A DNA stretch of 55,096 bases from Streptomyces sp. SBT349 (lineage in GTDB: Bacteria; Actinomycetota; Actinomycetes; Streptomycetales; Streptomycetaceae), in assembly GCF_001083795.1 (NCBI RefSeq), contig NZ_LAVK01000006.1:1-55096 (forward strand), read 5' to 3'. The first letter of the stretch is position 1. Every line of letters begins with the position of its first letter. A program made the position numbers and the translations under genes. The notes beneath the pieces were generated by a model, which searched no databases, had not been told where the DNA came from, and was given only the letters and a program-made list of their open reading frames with translations. Of this stretch, positions 45,377 to 54,839 are shown one piece after another.

Positions 45377-46606
45377 GTGAGCAGCGAGCCGTGGGGCCGC
45401 GTCGACGAGACGGGGACCGTGTACGTGCGGACGGCGGACGGCGAGAAGGTCGTCGGCTCGTGGCAGGCGGGTTCTCCCGAGGAGGCCCTCGCCTATTTCG
45501 AGCGCAAGTACGAGGGCATGGTGGTCGAGGTCGACCTCCTGGAGCGCCGCGTACGGACGACCGACCTGTCGGCCAAGGACGCCATGACGGCCATCGGTCA
45601 CCTGCGGGAGCAGGTGGACGCCGGTCACGCCGTCGGTGACCTCGCCACGCTCTCACGACGCCTCGACGAACTCGTCACCACGGTCGGCGCCCGCCGCGAG
45701 GAGCGGAAGGCGGCCAAGGCCAAGCAGTCCGAGGAGGCCAGGGGTGCCAAGGAGGCCCTGGTCGCCGAGGCCGAGGAGCTGGCCGCCAGCGAGCAGTGGC
45801 GGGTGGCGGGCGAGCGGCTCCGTGCCCTGGTCGACACCTGGAAGGGCCTGCCCCGGCTCGACAGGAAGACCGACGACGAGCTCTGGCACCGGTTCTCACA
45901 GGCCCGTTCGGCGTTCTCCAAGCGCCGCAAGTCGCACTTCGCGGCGCTCGACTCGCAGCGCGAGGAGACGCGGCGGCGCAAGGAGAAGCTGATCGCCGAG
46001 GCGGAGGCGCTCGCGGAGTCCACGGACTGGGGGCCGACGGCCGCGAGGTACCGGGACCTGATGCGCGACTGGAAGGCGGCGGGCCGGGCGCACCGGGACG
46101 CCGAGGAGGACCTGTGGACCCGGTTCCGGGCCGCGCAGGACGTCTTCTTCCAGGCCCGCGGGTCCGCGTTCTCCGAGCGGGACTCCGAGCAGCGCGACAA
46201 CCTGGCGCGCAAGGAACAGCTCGCGGCCGAGGCCGAGAAGCTGCTGCCGATCACCGACCTGCGGACGGCCCGCGCCACGCTGCGCTCGATCGGCGAGCGG
46301 TGGGAGGCCATCGGTCACGTGCCGCGGGACGCCAGGGCCGGGATCGAGGGCCGCATGCACGCGGTCGAACGGGCCGTGGCGGAGGCCGAGGAGATCGAGT
46401 GGCGGCGGACCAACCCGGAGGCCAGGGCGCGGGCCGCGGGGCTGACCGGCCAGCTCCAGGACGCGGTCGACCGGCTGCGTGAGCAGGCGGAGCGGGCGCG
46501 GGCCCAGGGGAACGCGGCCAAGGCGCAGAAGCTGGAACAGGAGCTGGCCGGGCGGCAGGCGCTGCTCGACCAGGCGCTCAAGGGGCTCCAGGAGTTCGGC
46601 GGCTGA
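45377..46606 (+). CDS. DUF349 domain coiled-coil protein
   Basis: 409 aa. The first ~80 residues are beta-rich (EPWGRVDETGTVYVRTADGE). The rest is helical, with repeated DUF349 units of ~70 residues, each with a W-x(n)-R/L-x-W-K pattern: WRVAGERLRALVDTWKGL, WGPTAARYRDLMRDWKAAG, LRTARATLRSIGERWEAIG, and DDELWHRF / EEDLWTRFRAAQ between them. GTG 45377 has GAGGAGG 5 bases upstream, while earlier starts do not. It is convergent with relA across a strong hairpin. DUF349 proteins have no settled function; position beside relA is conserved in actinomycetes as I recall. Confidence 0.88.
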   Translation: MSSEPWGRVDETGTVYVRTADGEKVVGSWQAGSPEEALAYFERKYEGMVVEVDLLERRVRTTDLSAKDAMTAIGHLREQVDAGHAVGDLATLSRRLDELVTTVGARREERKAAKAKQSEEARGAKEALVAEAEELAASEQWRVAGERLRALVDTWKGLPRLDRKTDDELWHRFSQARSAFSKRRKSHFAALDSQREETRRRKEKLIAEAEALAESTDWGPTAARYRDLMRDWKAAGRAHRDAEEDLWTRFRAAQDVFFQARGSAFSERDSEQRDNLARKEQLAAEAEKLLPITDLRTARATLRSIGERWEAIGHVPRDARAGIEGRMHAVERAVAEAEEIEWRRTNPEARARAAGLTGQLQDAVDRLREQAERARAQGNAAKAQKLEQELAGRQALLDQALKGLQEFGG

Positions 46607-46634
46607 GCCCGCTCCCGCCCGCGGCGGGGAGACG

Positions 46635-46680
46635 CGAGAGGCGGCGGGGAGACCGGATCCGGTCTCCCCGCCGCCTCTCG
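46635..46680. terminator. 46-base perfect palindrome between DUF349 and relA
   Basis: CGAGAGGCGGCGGGGAGACC and its complement meet at GGATCC, giving 23-bp arms with no extra loop bases. It starts 29 bases past the DUF349 stop and ends 19 bases from the relA stop, so it should terminate both convergent transcripts. Confidence 0.85.
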
Positions 46681-46699
46681 TGCGCGGCCTCTCGTGCGC

Positions 46700-49153
46700 T
46701 TAGGGGCGGCGCGGCGAGGTCACGCGGTAGACGTCGTAGACGCCCTCGACGCCGCGCACCGCCTTCAGCACATGGCCCAGGTGCTTGGGATCGCCCATCT
46801 CGAAGGTGAAACGGGAGGTGGCCACCCGGTCCCGCGAGGTCTGGACGGCCGCGGAGAGGATGTTCACATGCTGGTCGGACAGGACGCGGGTGACGTCCGA
46901 GAGGAGCCGTGAGCGGTCGAGGGCCTCGACCTGGATCGCCACCAGGAAGACCGAGGACTGGGTGGGGGCCCACTCGACGTCGTGGATGCGCTCGGGCTCC
47001 CGCGAGAGGGAGTCCACGTTCAGGCAGTCGGCGCGGTGCACGGAGACCCCGTTGCCCCGGGTGACGAACCCGATGATCGGGTCCCCCGGCACCGGCGTGC
47101 AGCAGCGGGCCACCTTGACCCAGACGTCGTCCACGCCCTTGACGACCACCCCCGGATCCGCGGTCGCGCGCCGCTTGGCGCGGGTCGGGACCGGAGGCGC
47201 CGCCTCGGAGATGTCCTCGTTGGCCGCCTCCTCGCCGCCCACCGCCTGGACGAGCTTCTGCACGACACTCTGCGCCGAGACATGGCCCTCCCCGATGGCG
47301 GCGTAGAGCGAGGAGATGTCCGGGTACCGCATCTCGTGCGCCAGCGTGACCAGCGCGTCCCCGCTGAGCACATGCTGGATCGGCAGGTTCTGCTTGCGCA
47401 CGGCGCGGGCGATGAGGTCCTTGCCCTGCTCGATCGCCTCGTCCCTGCGCTCCTTGGAGAACCAGCCGCGGATCTTGTTCCTGGCGCGGGGGGACTTGAC
47501 GAAGCCGAGCCAGTCCCGGGAGGGGCCCGCGCTGTCGGCCTTGGAGGTGAAGATCTCCACCGTGTCGCCGTTGTCCAGCGTCGACTCCAGCGGCACCAGA
47601 CGGCCGTTGACCTTGGCCCCTATGGTCCGGTGGCCGACCTCCGTGTGCACGGCGTAGGCGAAGTCCACGGGGGTGGCGCCGGCCGGAAGCGCGATCACGT
47701 CGCCCTTCGGCGTGAAGACGAACACCTCGTTGCGCGACAGGTCGAAGCGGAGCGACTCCAGGAACTCCCCCGGATCTTCGGTCTCCTTCTGCCAGTCGAG
47801 CAGTTGCCGCAGCCAGGCCATGTCGTCCACGGTGGACCGGCTGCCCCTGCGCTCCCCCTTCCTGGGCGCGTCGGAACGCACCTTGGAGGAGCCCGCGACC
47901 GCCTGCTGCTTGTACTTCCAGTGCGCGGCGATGCCGAACTCCGCGCGCCTGTGCATGTCGAAGGTGCGGATCTGGAGCTCCACGGGCTTGCCGCCCGGCC
48001 CTATCACCGTCGTGTGGAGCGACTGGTACATGTTGAACTTGGGCATCGCGATGTAGTCCTTGAACCGCCCGGGCACCGGGTTCCACCGGGCGTGAACGGT
48101 GCCGAGCGCCGCGTAGCAGTCGCGGACGGTGTCGACCAGGACGCGGATGCCCACCAGGTCGTAGATCTCGGCGAAGTCGCGGCCCCGCACGATCATCTTC
48201 TGGTAGACGCTGTAGTAGTGCTTGGGGCGGCCGGTGACCGCGGCCTTGATCCTGGCGCCGCGCAGGTCGGACTGCACCTCGTCGATCACGGTGGCCAGGT
48301 ACTCGTCGCGCTTGGGCGCCCGCTCGGCCACCAGCCGCACGATCTCGTCGTACATCTTGGGGTAGAGGATGGCGAAGGCCAGGTCCTCCAGCTCCCACTT
48401 GATCGTGTTCATCCCGAGCCGGTGGGCCAGCGGCGCGTAGATCTCCAGCGTCTCGCGGGCCTTCTGCTCCTGCTTCTCGCGCTTGAGGAAGCGCATCGTC
48501 CGCATGTTGTGCAGGCGGTCCGCGAGCTTGATGACCAGGACCCGCGGGTCCTTGGCCATGGCCACCACCATCTTGCGGACGGTCTCGGCCTGGGCGGCCT
48601 CGCCGAACTTGACCTTGTCCAGCTTGGTGACGCCGTCCACCAGCTGGGCGACCTGGTCGCCGAAGTCGCGGCGGAGGGTGTCCAGGCCGTATTCGGTGTC
48701 CTCGACGGTGTCGTGCAGCAGCCCGGCCATCAGGGTCGCCGGGTCCATGCCCAGCTCGGCCAGGATGGTGGTCACGGCCAGGGGGTGCGTGATGTACGGG
48801 TCGCCGCTCTTGCGCTTCTGGCCGCGGTGCCAGCGTTCGGCGACCTGGAAGGCGCGCTCGATGCGGCGGAGCACCGCGGTGTCGGCCTTGGGGTCGTTGG
48901 CCCTGACGACCCGCAGCAGCGGTTCGAGGACCGGGTTGTACGGGGTGGAGCGCTGGACGCCGAGCCGGGCGAGGCGGGCCCGCACCCGGTTCGAGGAGCC
49001 GGATCGGCCGGAGACACCGGAGACGGCCGGGGCCGGCTGCGCCCCCGCCGGTGCCTGGGCACGGCTCTCCTGCCCGTCCCGCCAGGCGAGGGCGGCGGAC
49101 GGCTTGGAGCTCTTCCGCTGGGCTGAGGTGAGCGGCTGGGCGTCGTCAGGCAA
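46700..49153 (-). CDS. relA: Bifunctional (p)ppGpp synthetase / hydrolase (Rel)
   Basis: Makes and degrades the stringent alarmone. ~817 aa: after an Ala/Ser-rich N-terminus come the HD hydrolase ([21 protein letters not shown]), the synthetase ([33 protein letters not shown]) with the RFKD loop typical of bifunctional enzymes, TGS ([18 protein letters not shown]), a zinc-finger-like segment ([13 protein letters not shown]) and ACT ([20 protein letters not shown]). I choose TTG 49153 ([10 protein letters not shown]), since AAGGAG lies 5 bases upstream; GTG 49159 has no spacing to that site. Confidence 0.95.
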   Translation of the reverse strand: MPDDAQPLTSAQRKSSKPSAALAWRDGQESRAQAPAGAQPAPAVSGVSGRSGSSNRVRARLARLGVQRSTPYNPVLEPLLRVVRANDPKADTAVLRRIERAFQVAERWHRGQKRKSGDPYITHPLAVTTILAELGMDPATLMAGLLHDTVEDTEYGLDTLRRDFGDQVAQLVDGVTKLDKVKFGEAAQAETVRKMVVAMAKDPRVLVIKLADRLHNMRTMRFLKREKQEQKARETLEIYAPLAHRLGMNTIKWELEDLAFAILYPKMYDEIVRLVAERAPKRDEYLATVIDEVQSDLRGARIKAAVTGRPKHYYSVYQKMIVRGRDFAEIYDLVGIRVLVDTVRDCYAALGTVHARWNPVPGRFKDYIAMPKFNMYQSLHTTVIGPGGKPVELQIRTFDMHRRAEFGIAAHWKYKQQAVAGSSKVRSDAPRKGERRGSRSTVDDMAWLRQLLDWQKETEDPGEFLESLRFDLSRNEVFVFTPKGDVIALPAGATPVDFAYAVHTEVGHRTIGAKVNGRLVPLESTLDNGDTVEIFTSKADSAGPSRDWLGFVKSPRARNKIRGWFSKERRDEAIEQGKDLIARAVRKQNLPIQHVLSGDALVTLAHEMRYPDISSLYAAIGEGHVSAQSVVQKLVQAVGGEEAANEDISEAAPPVPTRAKRRATADPGVVVKGVDDVWVKVARCCTPVPGDPIIGFVTRGNGVSVHRADCLNVDSLSREPERIHDVEWAPTQSSVFLVAIQVEALDRSRLLSDVTRVLSDQHVNILSAAVQTSRDRVATSRFTFEMGDPKHLGHVLKAVRGVEGVYDVYRVTSPRRP

Positions 49154-49296
49154 GAGCACTCCTTCTCGGGCCCTTCCCCGCCGCGGACAGCGGAGAAAGG
49201 GAGCGGTCCTCCGGGCCGCGAGCGGCCTGAGGAGAGTCCGGCCGGAATTGATCGGACTGCCATGGTAACGAGCCCAGGCGGAACGCACGCGCGTAA

Positions 49297-49354
49297 GCCC
49301 GCGTACGCCCCCGGGCCCCCGCCGCGTGGCGGGGGCCCGGGGGCGTACGCGGGC
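49297..49354 (-). terminator. 27-bp hairpin downstream of apt
   Basis: Perfect 27-bp arms beginning GCCCGCGTACGCCCCCGGGC around a 4-base loop, 4 bases past the apt stop. It is the strongest hairpin in the window and should end the ruvB/secDF/apt transcript before relA. Confidence 0.85.
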
Positions 49355-49358
49355 GTTC

Positions 49359-49919
49359 TCAGAGGGTGATCAGCACCTGGTAGGGGGCGCCGTCGAGCAC
49401 GGGGAGCACCCGGTCACGGCCGGAAAGAAAACCCAGCTCCATCAGGACGGCCAGTCCGGCGACCTGGGCGCCGGAACGCCGGATCAGCCGCAGGGCGGCC
49501 TCCGCGGTGCCTCCGGTGGCCAGCACGTCGTCCACGACCAGCACCCGGTCCGTGCCGGAGAGGTCCTCGGCGTGGATCTCGATCTCCGCGCTGCCGTACT
49601 CCAGGTCGTACGTCTGGGAGAGGGTCGCCCCCGGCAGCTTGCCGACCTTGCGGACCGGGACGAAGCCCAGGCCCGCGCGGACGGCGACGGGGGCGCCGAG
49701 GATGAAGCCCCTGGCCTCCAGGCCCACCACCTTGGTGGCCCCCTGCGCCACGGCGAACTCGGCCAGTGCCTCGGTCAGCGCCGTGAGCGCCTCGGGGTCG
49801 GCCAGCAGCGGGGTGATGTCCTTGAAGACGATGCCGGGCTTGGGGTAGTCCCGCACATCCCGGATCCTGTCGCGGAGCAGGCTCGCGACCTCCTCGGGCG
49901 TGCGCGCCGGCGCGGTCAC
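49359..49919 (-). CDS. apt: Adenine phosphoribosyltransferase
   Basis: Salvages adenine to AMP. The 186-aa protein shows [37 protein letters not shown] and the PRPP site [21 protein letters not shown] 49919 overlaps the secF stop by four bases; the longer open frame upstream is a shadow of secF. The secD-secF-apt-relA order is the normal actinobacterial one. Confidence 0.97.
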   Translation of the reverse strand: MTAPARTPEEVASLLRDRIRDVRDYPKPGIVFKDITPLLADPEALTALTEALAEFAVAQGATKVVGLEARGFILGAPVAVRAGLGFVPVRKVGKLPGATLSQTYDLEYGSAEIEIHAEDLSGTDRVLVVDDVLATGGTAEAALRLIRRSGAQVAGLAVLMELGFLSGRDRVLPVLDGAPYQVLITL

Positions 49920-51106
49920 CGGCGCTTCCCCGAGGGGCGGCCCCTGCCCCGCCCGCGCGAGGCCGGCTGGCGGCGCGGTCCGCGGGAGACCGAGGCCCCG
50001 GCCGCGGCCACGGGCCGCCTGCCCTCGTCCTCGGGCTCGGGGTCGTCCTCCAGGCCCGGCGTCCCGTCCTCCGCCTCGTCCGTCACCTCGTCCTCGTCCT
50101 CGTCGAAGTCGGCGTCGGGACCGCCGCCGTTCTCCTGGCGCTTGGCACGCCGGGAGAGGATCTTGCGGTCCTGGGCGCGGATCCTCGGCTCGCGCTTCTT
50201 GAAGTCGGCGACGAGCGGGGTGGCGATCATGATCGAGGAGTACGCGCCCGCGGTCAGGCCGACGAACAGCGAGAGGGCGATGTCGTTGAGCATCCCGCCG
50301 CCCAGCAGGCCGCCGCCGATGAACAGCAGCGCGCCGACCGGCAGCAGCGCCACCACCGAGGTGTTGATCGACCGGACCAGCGTGCCGTTGAGGCTGCGGT
50401 TGGCCAGCTCGCTGTAAGTGAACCGCGTCTGCTTCGTGAAGTTCTTCGTGGTCTCCTTGAGGCCGTCGAAGACCACCACGGTGTCGTAGAGCGAGTAACC
50501 GAGGATCGTCAGCAGGCCGATCACCGTGCCGGGCGTCACCTCGAAGCCGACGACCGCGTAGACCCCGACGGTGATCGTCAGGTCGTGGATCAGCGCGATC
50601 AGCGCGGCCAGCGCCATGCGCCACTCGAAGGCGATGGCCAGGTAGATCACGACGAGGACCAGGAAGATCGCCAGGCCCTGCCACGCCTGGTTGGCGATCT
50701 GGGAGCCCCAACTCGGGCCGATCAGCTCGGCGTTGAGGTCCTCGGTCTCGACGCCGAGCTCGTCGGCGAGTGCGGCGCGGGTCACGTTCGACTGCTCCGT
50801 GTCCAGGCCGCTGACCTGGATCCGCATGGACCCGTCGTCGCCGAGCGTCTGGACCAGCGCCGGGCTGTCCGAGGCCTCCTCGGCCACCTCGCGGGCCTTC
50901 TCGACGGAGACGTCCGTGGCCGAGGTGGTGAAGACGGCGCCGCCCTCGAACTCGACGCCCATGTGCAGGCCCCGGATCCCGAGGCCGGCGAAGGCCAGGA
51001 TGGTGATCAGGATCGAGACGGCGTACCAGATCTTCCGCTTGGCGACGAAGTCGACGCCGATCTCTCCGCGGTAGAGCTTGGCGCCGAGATCGCCGAGCCG
51101 CGACAT
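49916..51106 (-). CDS. secF: Protein translocase subunit SecF
   Basis: With SecD, uses proton motive force to help Sec export. 396 aa: the first membrane helix is YAVSILITILAFAGLGI and the extracytoplasmic P1 domain carries the GLHMGVEFEGGAVF motif. Five further helices lie between ~130 and 290, with TPGTVIGLLTILGYSLYDTVVVFDGLKE. The cytoplasmic tail is long, first acidic (DADFDEDEDEVTDEAEDG) and then strongly basic. ATG 51106 lies one base past the secD stop. Confidence 0.97.
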   Translation of the reverse strand: MSRLGDLGAKLYRGEIGVDFVAKRKIWYAVSILITILAFAGLGIRGLHMGVEFEGGAVFTTSATDVSVEKAREVAEEASDSPALVQTLGDDGSMRIQVSGLDTEQSNVTRAALADELGVETEDLNAELIGPSWGSQIANQAWQGLAIFLVLVVIYLAIAFEWRMALAALIALIHDLTITVGVYAVVGFEVTPGTVIGLLTILGYSLYDTVVVFDGLKETTKNFTKQTRFTYSELANRSLNGTLVRSINTSVVALLPVGALLFIGGGLLGGGMLNDIALSLFVGLTAGAYSSIMIATPLVADFKKREPRIRAQDRKILSRRAKRQENGGGPDADFDEDEDEVTDEAEDGTPGLEDDPEPEDEGRRPVAAAGASVSRGPRRQPASRGRGRGRPSGKRR

Positions 51107-51107
51107 C

Positions 51108-53009
51108 TCACGCCTCCTTCGGGTCGCTGGGAACGGGTGCCGGGCGCCGGGCGCGCAGAAGTGGCCTGACCCCCAGCCGCTTGGGATCGAGTCCGGACCA
51201 GGGGTGCCCGCTGGAGAAGAACCTCCTGCGGGCGAGCAGGGTCATCAGCGGCTTGGTGAACAGGAACACGACCACCACGTCCAGGGCCGTCGTCAGGCCC
51301 AGGGTGAACGCGAAGCCCTGCACCTTGCCGACGGTCACCACGAAGAGGACCGCGGCGGCGAGGAACGACACGAAGTCCGACACCAGGATGGTGCGCCGGG
51401 CGCGCGGCCAGCCCCGCTCGACCGCGGGGCGCAGGCTGCGGCCCTCCCTGACCTCGTCCCTGATGCGTTCGAAGTAGACGATGAACGAGTCCGCCGTGAT
51501 GCCGATGGCGACGATCGCGCCACAGACGGCCGGCAGGTTGAGCGCGAAGCCGATCGCCGGGCCGAGGAGCGCCATCAGCGTGTACGTCAGCGCCGCCGAG
51601 ACGATCAGGCTGGCGATGGCGATCAGCGCGAGGCCGCGGTAGTAGACCAGCATGTAGGCGACGACCAGGAAGAGGCCGATGCCGCCCGCGATCAGTCCCG
51701 CGCGCAGCTGCTCGCCGCCCAGGGTCGGGGAGACGGTGGAGACGCTGGCCTCCTCGAAGGTCAGCGGGAGGGCGCCGTACTGGAGGATGTTGGCCAGGTC
51801 CTCGGCCGACTCCTGCGTGAAGCCACCGGAGATCTCGGCGCTGCCGCCGCCGAGCCGCTCGGAGACGGAGGGGGCGGAGACCGTCTCGCCGTCCAGCACG
51901 ATCGCGAAGCGGTTCTGCGGGTCGGCCTGCATGGCCAGCTCGGCGGTGATGTCGGCGAACTTGTCGGCGCCCGCGTTGTTGAAGTCCATCTGAACGATCC
52001 AGCCCTGACCGCGCTGGGTGTCGTAGACGGCGTCGGCGCCGCTGACGTCCCGGCCGGGGACGGCCACGGGGCCGAGGGCGTACTTGGTGGTGCCGTCGGC
52101 GTCGCAGGCCACCACGGGCTCGTCGTCCTTGGCCTGGGCGGCGGCCCCGCTGGCCTCGAGGCGGCCGGCCTCGGTGGTGCAGTCGAGCGCGTCGAGCTGG
52201 GCCTGCGGGTCGGTGGCCGCGCCCTCGTCCGCCGCGCCCTCCTCCTCGCTCGGCGCCTCGCTCTCACCGTCCGTGGGCTGGTCCGTGGGCTCGTCCGTGG
52301 ACTCCTGGGTGCGGTACGAGGCGGGGCTCACGGTGTTCGCCGAGGACGACCCGGAGCCCGGGGTGCCGAGGCCCTGGTTCTCCGTGTCGGGGGACTCGTC
52401 GGTGGGCTCGTCCGTCGGCTCGTCCGTCGGCTCGTCCGTCGGCTCGTCCGTCGGCTCGTCGGCGGGCGCGTCGCTCTCACCGTCGGTGGGCTCGTCGGCC
52501 GGGGCGTCGCTCTCGCCGTCCGTCGGCTCGTCGGTGGGCTCCTCCGCCGGCTGGTCGCCCTCCTCGACGGGGGCCGCGGACGTCATCGTCAGCACCGGCC
52601 GGAAGCCGAGCTCGGCCGTGGTGCCGACCTGCTCCCTGGCCTGTTCCTCGTTGGTGCCCTTGGGGATGTTGACGATGATGTTGCGGTCGCCCTGCGTCTG
52701 GACCTCGGCCTCGGAGACGCCCAGGCCGTTGACCCGGCGCTCGATGATGTTGACGGCGGTGTTGAGGTTCGTCGAGTTGATCGCGTCCTCGTTGCCCTCC
52801 TCCGCCACGGCCGAGAGCGTGATACTGGTGCCGCCGGCGAGGTCGATTCCCAGGCGGGGAGTGGTGTGCCCGGAGACGAACATCCCCCCGGTCAGCGCGA
52901 CCACGATCAGCGAAATCAGCACCAGGGCCCGTCCGGGCTTCCCCTGCGCGCCCCGGGACCTTGAATCCCTCTTCGATGAGGACCTGAGGTCCTTCTTCGG
53001 TGTCGCCAC
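51108..53009 (-). CDS. secD: Protein translocase subunit SecD with acidic repeat insertion
   Basis: 633 aa. Helix 1 (ALVLISLIVVALTGGMFVSG) is followed by RLGIDLAGGTSITLSA. The P1 domain is split by ~110 residues of Glu/Asp/Pro/Thr repeats (EPTDEPTD, GESDAPAD) at residues ~150-260. The P1-head and helices 2-6 follow (GLIAGGIGLFLVVAYMLVYY, GITADSFIVYFERIRDEV, GFAFTLGLTTALDVVVVF). Start GTG 53009 has GAGAGAG about 7-10 bases upstream. The insertion is much larger than in E. coli and its length should vary between strains. Confidence 0.96.
   Translation of the reverse strand: MATPKKDLRSSSKRDSRSRGAQGKPGRALVLISLIVVALTGGMFVSGHTTPRLGIDLAGGTSITLSAVAEEGNEDAINSTNLNTAVNIIERRVNGLGVSEAEVQTQGDRNIIVNIPKGTNEEQAREQVGTTAELGFRPVLTMTSAAPVEEGDQPAEEPTDEPTDGESDAPADEPTDGESDAPADEPTDEPTDEPTDEPTDEPTDESPDTENQGLGTPGSGSSSANTVSPASYRTQESTDEPTDQPTDGESEAPSEEEGAADEGAATDPQAQLDALDCTTEAGRLEASGAAAQAKDDEPVVACDADGTTKYALGPVAVPGRDVSGADAVYDTQRGQGWIVQMDFNNAGADKFADITAELAMQADPQNRFAIVLDGETVSAPSVSERLGGGSAEISGGFTQESAEDLANILQYGALPLTFEEASVSTVSPTLGGEQLRAGLIAGGIGLFLVVAYMLVYYRGLALIAIASLIVSAALTYTLMALLGPAIGFALNLPAVCGAIVAIGITADSFIVYFERIRDEVREGRSLRPAVERGWPRARRTILVSDFVSFLAAAVLFVVTVGKVQGFAFTLGLTTALDVVVVFLFTKPLMTLLARRRFFSSGHPWSGLDPKRLGVRPLLRARRPAPVPSDPKEA
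52384..52557. repeat. Tandem 12-bp and 36-bp repeats in secD
   Basis: GGCTCGTCCGTC recurs head-to-tail around 52,404-52,460 (Asp-Glu-Pro-Thr). A longer unit encoding DEPTDGESDAPA is duplicated next to it, and a related copy lies at 52,262-52,305. All are in frame. Confidence 0.85.
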
Positions 53010-53098
53010 CTTCTCGTCTCTCTCTGTCCAGCGGTCCGCGGCCGATGACCGCCGCGCGGCTCAGCGGAATGACTGACGGACGGCCGATGCCGTCACCT

Positions 53099-53557
53099 TC
53101 AGGACTGCGACCCCTTGCGGCCGTCCTCGTCCGTGGTGTCCTGCGGCTCCTGCCGGTCGCCGTCCACGGCGTCCGGCTTGCCCAGCTCCACGCGGTCCCC
53201 GTCGCCCTCGGTCAGGGAGGAGGCGTCGTCGGGGACAACGGTGTCCTCGTCGTCCTCGGCGTCGTCCGAGTGCGTGTCCCCGTTGATGATCCGCTCGTAC
53301 TCGTCGGCATCGAGCACGGCGCCGATCGCGTTCTTCGCGTACACCGCGTGCACACCAGGGGCGACCTCAAGGAGGACCGTGTCGTCACGGACCTCCTTGA
53401 CCTCGGCGTACATGCCGCCGATGGTCCGCACGCCGGAGCCCGGCTCCATCGAGTCCCGCAACTGCGAGGCCTGACGCTGCCGGTTTTTGGCAGATCGCGT
53501 CATCAGGAACATGACGCCGATGAGCAGAATGAAGGGGAAGAGAAACGCGATGTCCAC
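53099..53557 (-). CDS. yajC: YajC, SecDF-associated membrane protein
   Basis: Small Sec accessory subunit. 152 aa: one N-terminal membrane helix (IAFLFPFILLIGVMFLMT), the conserved cytoplasmic RSAKNRQRQASQLRDSMEPG, GVRTIGGMYAEVKEV and a long acidic tail (DDAEDDEDTVVPDD). GTG 53557 lies downstream of AAAGGA. It is followed by secD after 89 bases. Confidence 0.93.
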   Translation of the reverse strand: MDIAFLFPFILLIGVMFLMTRSAKNRQRQASQLRDSMEPGSGVRTIGGMYAEVKEVRDDTVLLEVAPGVHAVYAKNAIGAVLDADEYERIINGDTHSDDAEDDEDTVVPDDASSLTEGDGDRVELGKPDAVDGDRQEPQDTTDEDGRKGSQS

Positions 53558-53730
53558 GGCGGAGGGATTTCCTTTGTTCGGCTGCTGACGCGGCCTGGTG
53601 TATGGGGGGCGGGCATGCCGGTCCTGAGGGGGTCGGCAACGGCGGAGTCTAAGCGAGGCCGCGCCTGGGGAACAACGCTCAGGATGCTATCGGAGTTCCA
53701 TACGGGGAAAATCCGGGAGGTGGATCAGCC

Positions 53731-54795
53731 TCACGTCCCGAACAATCCCTCTTGTCCGCCGCCGTTCGCCTGCCGCGGGGGCTCCAGGCCGAGGTGGCGC
53801 CAGGCCGCCGGGGTGGCCACCCTGCCCCGGGGGGTGCGGGCCAGCAGGCCCTCCCTGACCAAGAACGGCTCGGCGACCTCTTCCACGGTCTCGCGCTCCT
53901 CGCCCACGGCGACGGAGAGCGTGGACAGGCCGACCGGCCCGCCGCCGAAGAGGCTCAGCAACGCGTGCAGGACCGCGCGGTCCAGCCGGTCGAGACCCCG
54001 GTCGTCCACCTCGTAGACCGCCAGGGCGCGGGTCGCGGCCTCCCGCGTGATCACACCGTCCGCCCGCACCTGGGCGTAGTCCCTGACCCGGCGCAGCAGG
54101 CGGTTGGCGATGCGGGGGGTCCCCCGCGACCGGCCGGCGATCTCGGCGGCGCCGTCCTCGGTCACCTCGACCGCGAGCAGGCGGGCCGAGCGGTGCACGA
54201 CCCGCACCAGATCGGCCGGCTCGTAGAACTCCATGTGCCCGGTGAAACCGAAGCGGTCGCGCAGCGGGGGCGGCAGCAGGCCGGCCCTGGTGGTCGCCCC
54301 GACCAGCGTGAACGGCGGGAGTTCGAGCGGAATGGCGGTGGCCCCCGGGCCTTTGCCCACGATGACGTCGACCCGGAAGTCCTCCATCGCCATGTACAGC
54401 ATTTCCTCGGCGGGGCGCGACATCCGGTGGATCTCGTCCAGAAAGAGGACCTCGCCCTCGGTGAGCGAGGAGAGGATCGCGGCCAGGTCGCCCGCGTGCT
54501 GGATGGCAGGTCCCGAGCTGATGCGGATCGGGGCGCCCATCTCGGCCGCGATGATCAGGGAGAGGGTGGTCTTGCCGAGCCCGGGAGCGCCGGAGAGCAG
54601 CACGTGGTCGGCCGTGGAGCCGCGGGCGCGGGCGGCGCGGAGCACGAGGTCGAGCTGCTCGCGGACGCGGGTCTGGCCGATGAACTCCCCGAAGTCCTTG
54701 GGGCGCAGCGCCGCCTCGACCGCCGCGTCCTCGCGGTCCGCGTCGGATCCGACGAGGCGCTCCCCGACGTCCCCTCCCTGCTCGTCCCAGCTCAT
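53731..54795 (-). CDS. ruvB: Holliday junction branch-migration helicase RuvB
   Basis: AAA+ motor that drives RuvA-bound junctions. 354 aa: [20 protein letters not shown], Walker [18 protein letters not shown], Walker [20 protein letters not shown], sensor [20 protein letters not shown] and the winged-helix C-domain ([21 protein letters not shown]). ATG 54795 is the family start. The 173-base gap to yajC shows an AT-richer stretch that could hold a promoter, but I cannot assign one. Confidence 0.97.
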   Translation of the reverse strand: MSWDEQGGDVGERLVGSDADREDAAVEAALRPKDFGEFIGQTRVREQLDLVLRAARARGSTADHVLLSGAPGLGKTTLSLIIAAEMGAPIRISSGPAIQHAGDLAAILSSLTEGEVLFLDEIHRMSRPAEEMLYMAMEDFRVDVIVGKGPGATAIPLELPPFTLVGATTRAGLLPPPLRDRFGFTGHMEFYEPADLVRVVHRSARLLAVEVTEDGAAEIAGRSRGTPRIANRLLRRVRDYAQVRADGVITREAATRALAVYEVDDRGLDRLDRAVLHALLSLFGGGPVGLSTLSVAVGEERETVEEVAEPFLVREGLLARTPRGRVATPAAWRHLGLEPPRQANGGGQEGLFGT

Positions 54796-54839
54796 GGTGT
54801 TCGCCTTCCGGCCCGTGCCGTCCCGCTGATCACGGCGGC

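Noticed and set aside
52262..52557. Repeats in secD as a CRISPR-like array
   Set aside because: In-frame protein-coding repeats without spacers; no cas genes in the window.
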